From Drosophila persimilis (Eukaryota; Arthropoda; Insecta; Diptera; Drosophilidae), in the NCBI RefSeq assembly GCF_003286085.1, contig NW_020825362.1, positions 124,001 to 188,000 of the forward strand: a stretch of 64,000 nucleotides of DNA, given 5' to 3'. Both the position numbers and the translations under genes were made by a program. Under the pieces are notes generated by a model, which made no database searches, had not been told where the DNA came from, and worked only from the letters and a program-made list of their open reading frames with translations. Shown in pieces: positions 24,489 through 35,034 of this stretch. Positions within the stretch are counted from its first letter, which is position 1. Every line of letters begins with the position of its first letter.

Positions 24489-25343
24489 TTAGCTATGGCT
24501 GTGAATAGCATCTGCTCCAACAACTTTCAGAGGGGACAGAGCCACCTCGAGCATGGCCGCGGCCAATTCCATTTCCACCGATTGCTTGGGATCATCTACG
24601 ATTAGAAGCTTCAGCTGGGGCAGACGGTACAGGCAGGAGAGCCCATTAGTGGTTACTTCAGTGCCAGATAGGTCCAGGACTTCCAGACGTGGATACTCGC
24701 CACCTGAAACCCGGTCCAGGCACCAGTCATCAAAGGTTTTCACATTGTGAAATGATAGAAACTTGAGCTGGTCGAGGCAGCGCAAGTTATCCAATCCCTC
24801 GTAGTAGAGCGTCATGTTGTCGCACCGCAGGGCCTCCACTTTGTACCCAGGATGGAATTTGTTGGGCAAACTAAATTCCCCATCCTCGCCGGCCCGATGC
24901 CAGCGGGGATCGTTGAAGAACTTGGCGGCACCGCCGCGATATAGTATGAAATGGGCTGCAGCCAGCTCTGCGCCCAGAATCTTGTGCCGCTCCGGTATGA
25001 ACTGTTGCATGTGGCGCTCGATCTTCTCCTGGCGATTCCCCCACCAATCCTTTATTTTCGTGGGCGACAGGTCAATGGGCCGCTGCATCATTACTATAAA
25101 ATCTGACGTCTGCTCGGAGTTGGAGAACAGTTTGAGCTTGCTGTTCCAATCCTCGGGCCTGTCTCCGATCGGTGTGCGCCACTTCAGCCTCTGCTTGTCG
25201 GTGGCAAGCTCCTCGCGAATCCTCCTGACCGTGTGGCTTACTTCCTCGTTGGGCTGCGGCTCTTTGGTGGGCAGTGTGGCGGCTAGGCGGTGCCCTTGGC
25301 GCCCCACCAGCGACGCCAGACGTCGCGACATGCCGTGCAACAT
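24489..25343 (-). CDS. DMAC2 / ATP synthase subunit s-like mitochondrial protein
   Basis: Single-exon gene of 284 residues from ATG 25341-25343. The frame stays open upstream to a TTG, but ATG is preferred because it opens with a mitochondrial-type presequence (MLHGMSRRLASLVGRQGHR, rich in Arg and without acids). The centre carries a His/Ala-rich helix and an RGG, and the C-terminal third has leucine-rich-repeat-like strands (LEVLDLSGT, LPQLKLLIVDD). This matches the ATP5S/DMAC2 group, in which DMAC2 helps assemble the distal arm of respiratory complex I. I cannot separate DMAC2 from DMAC2L with certainty. The gene is divergent from Pitslre, with 414 bp between the ATGs. Confidence 0.65.
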   Translation of the reverse strand: MLHGMSRRLASLVGRQGHRLAATLPTKEPQPNEEVSHTVRRIREELATDKQRLKWRTPIGDRPEDWNSKLKLFSNSEQTSDFIVMMQRPIDLSPTKIKDWWGNRQEKIERHMQQFIPERHKILGAELAAAHFILYRGGAAKFFNDPRWHRAGEDGEFSLPNKFHPGYKVEALRCDNMTLYYEGLDNLRCLDQLKFLSFHNVKTFDDWCLDRVSGGEYPRLEVLDLSGTEVTTNGLSCLYRLPQLKLLIVDDPKQSVEMELAAAMLEVALSPLKVVGADAIHSHS

Positions 25344-25757
25344 TTTAAAAGTATATTTTCTTTCAATAAATTTGACAATTTGCGGCCGAAAGAACGTTGA
25401 AAATAGCAGCTGACGCAACAGCTGTTCGAAACAAACGAGCCGAGTTGGCAGTGCCAAGCGTGCGACGCCATCTTTTCTTTAGCGTGAAGTTTCACATTTC
25501 CACACGACACAGACATTGCTAAAACAAAAAAGTAGAGTTCCACCGAAAAACAAAGTTAAATATACATAAATGCCGACATACTGTCAGCGAAGAGATTAAG
25601 TTGTAGTTCAGCACGCATTTTGCCAAGCAAACGCTGCGAAAGCTGCTAAAAAATTACGTGAATCCGCCAGGCCAGGCCAGCCAGCTACTTCTCTCACTGG
25701 AAGGGCAGCAGAGCAGTGAATATATTCATTGAACAATTTGCGGACTGTGGTCACAAG
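25344..25757. promoter_or_regulatory. Shared divergent promoter interval, DMAC2-like gene and Pitslre
   Basis: 414 bp between oppositely oriented start codons. It must hold both 5' UTRs and start sites. I see no TATA box or perfect DRE. Confidence 0.5.
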
Positions 25758-26432
25758 ATGGTCAATTCATCTGGCAGCGAGGATGGCCAATTGCGTAGCC
25801 CCACCGATGGGCACTATCACAGGTGTGTATATAGCTAGGATCCCTTTACCCGTAGTAATAGTGCGATTCATGAAAAATTGTTGCTGCATACACACACAGA
25901 CAGACACACACGCGCTCACAAAGCCAGGCGTACATCATATACAGTGTCTGGTGCTGGCAACTTGGCGGCATTTGTGCCAGCAAAATGTGTACAACTTAAC
26001 TGTTTTTCTTCAATGGAATTCCACAGTTGGCAGCACTGACCATCCTTCTATATACTATATGCGTGTGTGTGTATGTGTGTGTGTGTGCGACGGGTGAAAC
26101 AATTTTTTACCAAGCATTTTTTGTTGTATCTGTTTCTACATGCTAATTCTACAAAAATCTAAAAGCGAAATTGTAAATTGTAAAAAGAATACACACATAA
26201 ACAGAAAGAATCCCTACCTCCCCCCCCATCACCCTCCTTTCGCGCTTGTTTGCTAACCAAAAAAGATAAACTACCAAAGAAATGAAACCAAAATCCAATT
26301 ATTGATGATAACAATTACTGAATCCTTATATTTGTTGTACCATTTAATTGACTTGACTTTTTTCATTGCAAATAGGCCAAAAAGTGTGTACTTGTCCCAA
26401 GACCGAGGCGCGCGATGGCCATCAACAATACC

Positions 26433-26473
<41 letters not shown>

Positions 26474-29400
26474 CAAAAAAAAAACAAAATATAATAGTTA
26501 AAAACAAAAAAAAAACCATAAAAAACGTGCAAGAAAACAAGAAAAAACGAAATTTGAATTTCAAAAAATAATGCGCACCCGTCCTCCAGTGTAAAAATGC
26601 AACGGCAGAGAGAGAGCGAGCGAGCATCTTCTTCAGGGCAGGTGGAGAGCGAAACCGAAATGCGAATACGAGTCTTCTCAAGCCAATGCCCAAGCCGCAA
26701 CCAACGCTAATCGCTTGCGCTGACTAATAAATGCATACCAGTGTTCTGTACAGAGATCTATCTCTCCGGATCTCGTATCGTGTGCTGCTGGCGGTAAATT
26801 GTAATTGTAAATCAAATCAAATCAATCAACCACACAATGAAACTATTGATGAAACTTTTGAACTAATTCCTCTTTCCAAGTCCCCGCAAGTCTCCAAGTC
26901 TCAATATCTTTCCGTGTCTCTCCTTCTCTCTCTCTCTCTCCCCATCTCTCTATCTTTTTGTCTTTTTGTCAACCGAAAAGCACAGAACAGAACAGAGCAG
27001 AAAGATAAAAGATCCATCCCAAATATCAGAGTAGCAGGTGGTTGCGTGCAGCTGCAGTCCGTGTGTAAGTCTCGGGTTTACATTTTACAGCCCTTGGGAG
27101 TGTCATTGCTTCATGGAATAGTTTCTATCAAGCCATCAAGTCTGTCTCTATCCGTACCGATCCTGTGCCCGGGGGAGAGCGGAATTCAGGTAAGTACCCC
27201 ATGTTGATTGATTGCACTCGGTGCTCCTCAGAGTGCTGTGCTCCTCCATCCAGATGATTCTGGAGAAGCCGAGTAGCGCCGAGATGATTGCTTCAATTAG
27301 AGTTGCACGAATTCCGCTTAAAAGTACTGCACACAAGTTTTTTGATTCTAATCTCCAAAAGAATTCCAGAGCGAAGCGTGTGGACACTCCATCACCACCA
27401 TCGCCCTCGCCATCGCCGTGAGCTTTGGAGCCCCCAAGGGCACTGTGTAAAATGTAATCCTCATCAGCATCATAGACTGCAGCAGCAACAGCAACACCCA
27501 ACAGAACAGTAGCAGCAACAGGCAGCGCCAGCGTCAATGTCAGCCACTGGGTCGTCCAGCAACTCGCATTTCGCATCGGAAGATCGGGGGCAGAGCACTT
27601 AGCATGGCGTCATAATTGTTAATTGTTTCTCTCTTGCTTTTAGCGGGGACGAGGAGCACGATGCCGATGCCGATTCACTGTACATACAACCGCCGCAGGC
27701 CAGCCACAGGGAAGCCACTGGCTCAAAGCGCGAATCAAAGAAGAAACATTCCCGCGAGCGAAGGCGCCACAAGGAAAGAGAAGATGCTGGAGGAGCAGAG
27801 CGTGAGCATCGATACGAGTATAGGGCCAGGGAGGAGCACTACCATCACCACCATCATCCACGCACCAACAACAGTGAGAGGGGAGCCGTTGCGGCAGGAG
27901 TGGGAGGAGGCTATCCCAAGCATCACCTGAGCCATGCCGCCTATCACTACCCACAGCCGCCCCTGCCTCCACCACCGCCGCCATCAGCACAGGGCTATGC
28001 CCATCACCACCATCAGCATCACGCGGCCATGCATTTGAGTGGGCCCAGGGTGGGTGCTCGAGGGGATTACCATTCCTATCCGTCTGGCGCTTACCACGGC
28101 AGCAGTCGGCATGCCCCCGACTATCCCCTCGAGGAGCCGCCCAGCAGGAGAACCAGCAAATATGCCGAGAGCAAGGATGCGGAGAGTCTCGAGCAGGATT
28201 TGCGCTCGCGTCTGCTGAAGAAGCGCCACAACTACGTCAAGGATTATGAGACGGAGGAGAACTATGAGCATCGCAGGGAGAGTCGCAAGGAGCGCGAGCG
28301 TGGGCGCAGCCACAAGCAGCGGCACGAGCGTGTAATCGAGCTGCTGGACAGCCCAGAGCTGGAGCATCAGACGCAGCACCACAAGTCCCACCGCAGCTCG
28401 GTCAAGCCGCTACTCAGGGAAGACGCTCCGGATGTCAGCCGGCGAAAGGTTTCCGTGGAAGTGGATCCGGAGCTGTTGGCCAGAAGGGAGAAGCTCCTTG
28501 CTGCGGAGCGGGAGAATCGCCAGCGGAAACAAACGGCTCGGGACGAGCTGGAGGCACGCCGAGAGCTGCTGCGCGAACGAAACGAGCACAGCGATGCCCT
28601 CAGTCCGGCGACAGTGGCCGCCAGCGTTACGGCTGGCCTCAACATTGTCAAGCGGAAGCAGAAGGCGTTGGAGAGCGACGAGCGGGACATCAAGTACAAG
28701 AAGCGAAGAAAGCCCAGCGTTGAGGAGGTGCAGGTCATCAGGGACGAGGAGGATGAGGAAGAGGATGCCAGCGAGGAGAGCGATTCCAACGAGGAGGAAG
28801 ATGATGACGAGGACAGTGCGGAGGAGACCGACACCGATTCCGGATCCAATGAGAGCGACGAAAGTTACGAGACGAAGAAGAAGAGCAAAAGAAAATCATC
28901 GGGCAAGCCGGCAGAAGACGAGGATGAGATTCCTTTGCCCGATAGCCCATTGAGTGTCGGCGAGCTGTACAAGTCGCCCAAGGGCCAAAGGTCGTCACGC
29001 TCGCGCTCGGCAGCGAGCTCCAAGAACAGCTCCGATAGCTCCCAGTCCAGCCGCAGCAGTCGTTCCCGCTCCAAGAGTCATTCCCACGACAGCAGCATGG
29101 ACGAAGACGAGGAAGATGGCACTCATGACAAACATCAGCGTTCCCCCAGCACCAGCACGCGCAGCGAGGAGCGTGGCATGCCCCAAGCGGCGGACGAGAA
29201 GCCCCAAACGAGCGAAGAGAAGGCGGCCACAGCCAAACAGCCGCTGCGATCGCTGGAGGAACAGACGCCGTGCGACGACAAGGGCATACCGCTACCGAAC
29301 TACTATCCCGGCGTCCAGGGATGTCGTTCGGTGGAGGAGTTCCAGTGCCTCAATCGCATCGAGGAGGGCACCTACGGCGTTGTCTATCGCGCCAAGGACA

Positions 29401-30610
29401 AGCGAACCAACGAGATAGTCGCACTCAAGCGCCTCAAAATGGAAAAGGAAAAGGAGGGCTTCCCCATCACCTCCCTGAGGGAGATCAACACGCTGCTCAA
29501 GGGCCAGCATCCGAATATTGTGACCGTCCGTGAAATTGTGGTGGGCTCCAACATGGACAAGATCTTCATTGTGATGGACTATGTGGAGCACGATCTCAAG
29601 TCTCTGATGGAGACGATGAAGAACCGCAAGCAGAGCTTCTTTCCGGGCGAGGTCAAGTGCCTCACGCAGCAACTGCTGCTGGCAGTGGCCCATCTGCACG
29701 ACAATTGGATACTGCATCGGGACCTGAAGACCTCCAATCTGCTGCTCTCCCACAAGGGCATACTGAAGGTCGGCGACTTTGGCCTCGCACGCGAGTACGG
29801 CTCACCGATCAAGAAGTACACCTCGCTGGTGGTCACGCTCTGGTATCGGGCACCAGAGCTGCTACTCTGCTCTCCGGTCTACTCGACGCCCATTGATGTG
29901 TGGTCGGTGGGTTGCATTTTCGCCGAGTTCCTTCAGATGTTGCCCCTGTTTCCAGGCAAATCGGAGATCGATGAACTCAATCGGATCTTCAAGGTAGGCT
30001 ATAGAAGGTTTTTCCCATGGAAATCCTGTTCATTGATGTTTTTGTTTGTTTGCAGGAACTGGGAACACCTAACGATAAGATCTGGCCTGGTTATACCGAG
30101 CTACCCGCCGTCAAGAACATGCTGAGCCAGAACTCACAGTTCACCGAATATCCCGTGTCACAGCTGCGCAAACACTTTCTGGAGAAGACCTCCGATATGG
30201 GACTGTCGCTGCTGCAGGGCCTGTTGACGTACGATCCCAAACAAAGACTGACGGCTGATGCGGCCCTGAAACATGCCTATTTCAAGGAGCTACCCCTACC
30301 CATCGATCCATCCATGTTCCCCACGTGGCCGGCCAAGAGTGAGCTCGGAGCACGCAAGGCGCAGGCCTCGTCGCCGAAACCGCCCTCGGGTGGCTCCCAG
30401 TTCAAGCAACTGGGCCGGGATGAGCCCATTGCGGCCGTGAACAAACTCTCCTCGGGCATTATCACGGGCAATAAGAAGAGCCACGGTGGATCGGCCGCCA
30501 CTGCTGCCGCTGTGGCTGCGTCTTCGGCCAGCAGCACTGGCTTTGTGCTGCACGCAGGACTCACGCAACGCCAGCTGGCCATGGGACCGGGATTCAGTCT
30601 GAAGTTCTGA
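25758..30610 (+). CDS. Pitslre: Cyclin-dependent kinase 11 (PITSLRE kinase)
   Basis: Nuclear CDK acting with L-type cyclins in transcription and pre-mRNA splicing. Three coding exons: 25758-25822, 27644-29993 and 30056-30610 (TGA), total 2,970 nt, 989 residues. The N-terminus opens [15 protein letters not shown] long basic/RE-rich and His-rich region follows, then an acidic tract with Ser/Arg stretches (about 28740-29080). The kinase domain starts near residue 587: glycine loop EEGTYGVV, catalytic Lys617, the diagnostic PITSLRE in the C-helix (629-635), HRD at 713-715, DFG at 733-735 and the activation-segment end WYRAPE. The final exon adds the kinase C-lobe end and an Ala/Ser-rich tail. The first intron is 1.8 kb and splits a tiny 65-nt coding exon from the rest. 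The gene is convergent with Pex16. Confidence 0.95.
25823..27643 (+). other. Intron 1 of Pitslre
   Basis: Starts GTGTGT and ends TGCTTTTAG. It holds a GT-rich stretch near 26060-26090, the motif TTGGCAGCACTG near 26026 (related to the dispersed family further left, and a match to the Ohler motif 7 consensus), the (AAT)n at 26433-26472 and A-rich DNA. Open frames here are repeat-driven and not coding. Confidence 0.7.
26433..26472. repeat. (TAA)n microsatellite
   Basis: About 13 uninterrupted TAA units inside Pitslre intron 1. Confidence 0.95.
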
Positions 30611-30853
30611 TTCGTCAGAGGTCCGAGATACGAGGTCTTTGTGTTTTTTAGCCAATTATAATTACGAGTAACTGTTATGTATAGTTAGAATGTAAGTGAA
30701 AAACAACAATTCGTTTACTGTATGTGTAAAAATATTGTTCCATATATAATTTAAAAGCCATACAAAAGCCCACACGCGCATCACCTGTAACTTGAAACTT
30801 ATCTTATAAGGGGGGAATGGGAATACTAATGTTCTCCAGTGCAGTGCCGATGC

Positions 30854-31964
30854 TTAAGTGGACCAGAGGTAGAAGTACGTGCTCTGCCACTGTGGAATGT
30901 AGTCCTTCAATGGATCCGACACCATCTTGGCCAGTGGCACCGTGCGGACCAGTAGGTCGAGCAGCCTCTCCAGCCTCGTCTGCGTGTAGCTCTCATAGAA
31001 GGGGGAGCGTACAAGGAAATACATGAGGTTGATGCATCGCCTGCTCAGCTCCAGTTTCTGTTGCTTGGACATCAGGTGTCTGCGCTGGCGATACAGATGG
31101 ATGCTGTACAGATCCACCGACAGGGCCACCATGTACTGCTTCCAGCTGCGGCGCCCGAACAGGCCCATTGCCGCCAAATGGATGAGGGGCTTGGAGATGT
31201 ACAGGTACTCGGCGGTGAGCAGCTGGCGTGGCACTTGCGCCTTGGCTGCCTCGTTGTTCTCCACGTGGAGGTTGAAGTCGCGATACTGTATGGGCGGCGC
31301 ACCCTCCACCTTCCGGATGATGCGACCCGATCGCTTCAACTGGAAGGTTACAGAGTGCTGGGATTGGATCACATTGGCATCGTCATTGGCGGCGGAAGCG
31401 CCAGCCGCTGCCGTCTTCCGCTGTTTGCCGAGGGCCCGCCTGTTCAGCGAGGCTATGGGCGGTGAGGTGATTATATCGGATGTGGAATGTCGCAAGATAA
31501 ACAGTCTTCCTGCTGCCTTGAAGACCTGTATGAGCGCTATCAACAGCCACTTGCCGGTCTGGCCGAACAGCCGCCTCGCCGATATCTCGATGAACACCTC
31601 GCTGTACTCGAGCGTCGTCAGCGTGACCTTTAGACGATAGCAGAGTTTGGACTGCAGCCGGAGCATCGAATTTTCCTTGGCACTGCGTTCCCCGTCGATG
31701 ATCCGATCGTTATAAAAGACCAGCATATTTGACAGGGTATATACCAGCTCGGAGAGCACATTGGAGGAGGATATCCGACCTGCAAAACGGATTTCAAGTT
31801 GCATCATCATCGATCTCCAAGAACATAACTTTCTTCTTGAGTACACAAATACCTGCTATAAAGTACGACACCCATTTGGCTGTGGTCTCAAAGTCGCCCA
31901 CCACATCCGGATTCCTGGCCACCCATTCCTCGTAGGCCTTGAGCATACCCTTTAGCTTGTCCAT
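30854..31964 (-). CDS. Pex16: Peroxin 16
   Basis: Peroxisomal membrane protein that acts at the ER and peroxisome in membrane-protein insertion and de novo peroxisome formation. Two exons: 31853-31964 (ATG 31962-31964, donor GTATTT) and 30854-31779 (acceptor TTGCAG, stop TAA at 30854-30856); total 1,038 nt, 345 residues, close to human PEX16 (336). The N-terminal helix with YEEWVARNPD is characteristic, as are the FYNDRI stretch and the C-terminal FYESYT with SDPLKDYIPQWQ. Two hydrophobic stretches lie near WLLIALIQVFK and PLIHLAAMGLFG. An in-frame GTG upstream was rejected as start. Pex16 is head-to-head with Pex14 and tail-to-tail with Pitslre (243 bp between stops). Confidence 0.93.
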
Positions 31965-32411
31965 TTTTTGAAAAATTCGTTTGTTTTCCACGAAGGAACT
32001 AAAAAATAAAAGTACGATTACCTTAATCGTAGGCGGCTATGGCCGATGTGGTATTTTTACAACGCGTTAGGGTGACTCTGCGGTCGCTGAAAAGGTGACG
32101 CTAAAAAACCTAAGCCAAATTTCAATCATTTATTTGCATAATTTGACAAATATCTTCAATGGCAAACATTTGTATTACATTTTTTTACCTAATTTTTCTA
32201 TTTTTGTTCTTCATTTGTTTGGTAATTCACCTCAACGAAAGCACTTGACTTATTTTTGTGACGTCATACATAGTAGGGCAAGCAATAGTTTCGATTTGGC
32301 CCCACCTCATACTTATTTCACTATAGGCTTTCAGACAGAAATACTGCGACTGATTTTTGGGTCCCGGGGTTAAAGGAAAACAACAAAATTGAATTAAAAG
32401 TAGATATTAAA
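31965..32411. promoter_or_regulatory. Shared divergent promoter interval of Pex16 and Pex14
   Basis: 447 bp between the two start codons. It contains GTGGTATTTTTAC near 32047, which resembles Ohler motif 6 (GTATWTTT core), a housekeeping core-promoter element. Both peroxin transcripts must start inside this interval unless promoters overlap coding DNA. Confidence 0.55.
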
Positions 32412-33397
32412 ATGTCCAGCAACAATACGGATACTGGGGACACAACCATTATGGCCACCACCAGCACGTCGGTGCAGGATTTCGGTGCCGGCGAGGAGCT
32501 GCTGCAGGAGACACCCCGTGAGTCTCTGGTAAATTGCACCCGTCCCCCTTGCACTTTGGCTTTGTCTAATCTATAAAATAATCCGTTCAACTATGTAAAA
32601 GATAACCACTGCTGTGAGCTTTCTACAAAACACCAAAGTGCGGCACACAACGCTTATCCAGAAGCAACAATTCCTACGGTCCAAAGGTCTGACGGCCCAT
32701 GAAATACAGTTGGCTTGCGAGAGGGCCGGCGTTTTTACCCAAGATCCGAATAATCCCAACACGGTTATCAACATTGGCTCCCAGGTGCAGGCTCTGCAAC
32801 TGCAGCCAACAATTTTCGGCCGCATACGTGAGATAATCCATTCGACGGCCCTGTTTAGTGGGGTCATCTATGCGGTGTACCTGTTCTGGAAGGTGAGTTG
32901 GGAGTAGGGTGATTCACAGGCAATACAGAACACTATGGCTGACCCATTGAATCCTCCAATTCGAACAGAAATTCATTGCGCCATATCTGTTTGGCAAGCC
33001 CAAGAGGAAGCCCGTGGAGGAGGTTTTGGAGGACATCGACAAAAAGGTCGAGACACGCACCGAGGACCTTAACAAGGAGATCTCTGTGGTCAAGGACTTG
33101 ATCACCAGCCAGCAAAGGGATCACGCCCAGCAGCTGAATCGGGAGTTTAGCAACTTTCGCAGCGACTTGGATGCCATCAAGGGTCTGCTGTTGAATCGCA
33201 AGCAGTTCGCCTCGCCCGTGGCTCCAGTGACAGTGCCATCCATTCCCGCCTGGCAGTTGGCCAGCTCGCCGCACCATCATCATCTCCACAGTCCGTCGGA
33301 TGACAATGAGAAGGGCGACGATGCTGGCTCCGGCTCTGGCTCCTCCGAAACCGAGGTGGTAACAAAGAACAGCGACTCCAGCCTGGAGATCATGTAG
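32412..33397 (+). CDS. Pex14: Peroxin 14
   Basis: Peroxisomal membrane docking factor for the PEX5 cargo receptor. Three exons: 32412-32528, 32602-32892 and 32969-33397 (TAG); total 837 nt, 278 residues. The end of exon 1 was placed at CTG|GTAAAT, not at the nearer GTGAGT, because only this keeps phase 0 and rebuilds the conserved PRESLITTAV start of the Pex14 N-terminal domain (human PREPLIATAV). That domain binds PEX5 WxxxF motifs. Exon 2 ends in the hydrophobic segment STALFSGVIYAVYLFW, exon 3 starts a coiled coil, and the tail is low-complexity, acidic and Ser-rich. An AATAAA lies at 33668-33673. Confidence 0.93.
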
Positions 33398-35034
33398 AGA
33401 GGCTCGCCATATGGCCATATGGACTAATACACCATATAGATTAGCTATATAGTATGATACTTAGCTGCAACGTTTGTATATTGAATTTCCCCCCTTGAAT
33501 GCCTTTGAGACTTTTGGTTTGTTTTTTTTTCTTTGCGTTTATAGCCATTTAAGTTTTTCTTTATACGAGTACACGCTCTCCAAACAGCTAATCCATATCC
33601 AAGAGGTTTACACACTCACTCACACACTTATGCGATACGATGTCTATATAATATAATAATAATATGTAATAAAAAAGGTTTACATAACAGATTTGAATCG
33701 AAAAAAAATGTTGTTTAATTAAGCGCAAAAATGCTTTTTGTTTACGATACGATACGGATACGGATACGATGCGATACGTGGTGTGTATTGGGGTTTGGGG
33801 ATCTGTCATATTCGTTTAATAAATTTCGACTTAAATGTTAATTGATTTCTATAAATTTGTTTGCCGAGTGCTACATTCTATAAATTGGCTAAATTCCCTT
33901 TAGTTGTGTGTTCAAGTGTTCTGCTTGGCTTGCCGCGAGTCCCTCCGAGGCCTTCAGGGAGTTTAGAGTTTCCATCGAGAAATCGAGGAAAGTACCAACC
34001 ATTCGAAACTCTCTGGAGATCTCGGAGCTGTCGGACCATACCAAATGGTTGTCGTTTATTGTGCGGGTGCGTAGGTGTACGTAGGTTTCATTACAAAATT
34101 TTGGTTCTCTTGCGCATTCCACATTCTGCATTCTGTTTCTTCTACTTACTTTAGCTTTAACGTACGTTTATCGCCTTGGTACACGTGCGATATTCAGTAT
34201 TCAGTATTCAAATAATTGTTTGCAATAATTGTTTAAGGTAAATGTATCCTATATGTTAATAGTCTCACAAAAGATTGTTTTAGGGGCTTTAGAGTTCGTT
34301 TTCTGTATATGTATGATTACAGTGTGTTGGTTTATTATTTGATGCTCTTGTATCAGTTTCTGTTTTGTTGAATGGAAAACCATTTTGCAACGCCCCCCCA
34401 AAACAAGGATGGGAAATCCACGTACCATACCCATGCCCCACACTACCCATACTATGTATGCATCGTTACGAGTCCTTTCTTCGGGTAGCTTTGTTTTGGG
34501 GGGACTATAATTACTACACGCATGCTCTCATGCTCTCGTACTTTATGCTTGTAAGATAAACGACGGCCAGGCCGGTGTCTATCAACTATTTCAACTTAAA
34601 TATAACATATTTACACTTAAAATGTATAACTTGTTGCTTGCCCTAACACTGAACGGATTGGGTATTGGGGGGTGGGGACATCCCGGCAGCCGAATGCCAA
34701 GAAATTGAAAATGTAAAACTCATCATCAATATAGATATAGGATTTAGCATAGCGTAGAAAAAGTGTATAACAAGATAGATAGATTCTTCGGCACTCAGCG
34801 TGGTGGGAGCCGTCCCCCAATTACTCATTGTTTTCCTCATGCAATATCCCCTAATATTTATCCTAATTGAAGTAAACACAACGGTTGTGGTACTTAGCCC
34901 AAAAGTGCACAGATAGTATAGAAAAAAAAAAAAAAATAGAACAATATGGATACTCGTATTGAAGTAGCAGGCTGCTGGCTGCTGTCTGCTGGCTGCTATC
35001 TGCTGTGTGCTAAGCCTTGGCTTTTCCTTGCCTT
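33398..35034. other. 3' UTRs and intergenic DNA between Pex14 and Pcif1
   Basis: Convergent 3' ends. AATAAA at 33668-33673 and again near 33817 could serve Pex14. The remainder is A/T-rich with GATACG-type repeats near 33745-33780 and an A run near 34921-34936. No coding exon recognised. Confidence 0.55.

Noticed and set aside
32511..32522. GTGAGT at 32518 as the end of Pex14 exon 1
   Set aside because: It leaves phase 1 and would not join exon 2 in frame; the GTAAAT eleven bases later keeps the conserved PRESLITTAV.
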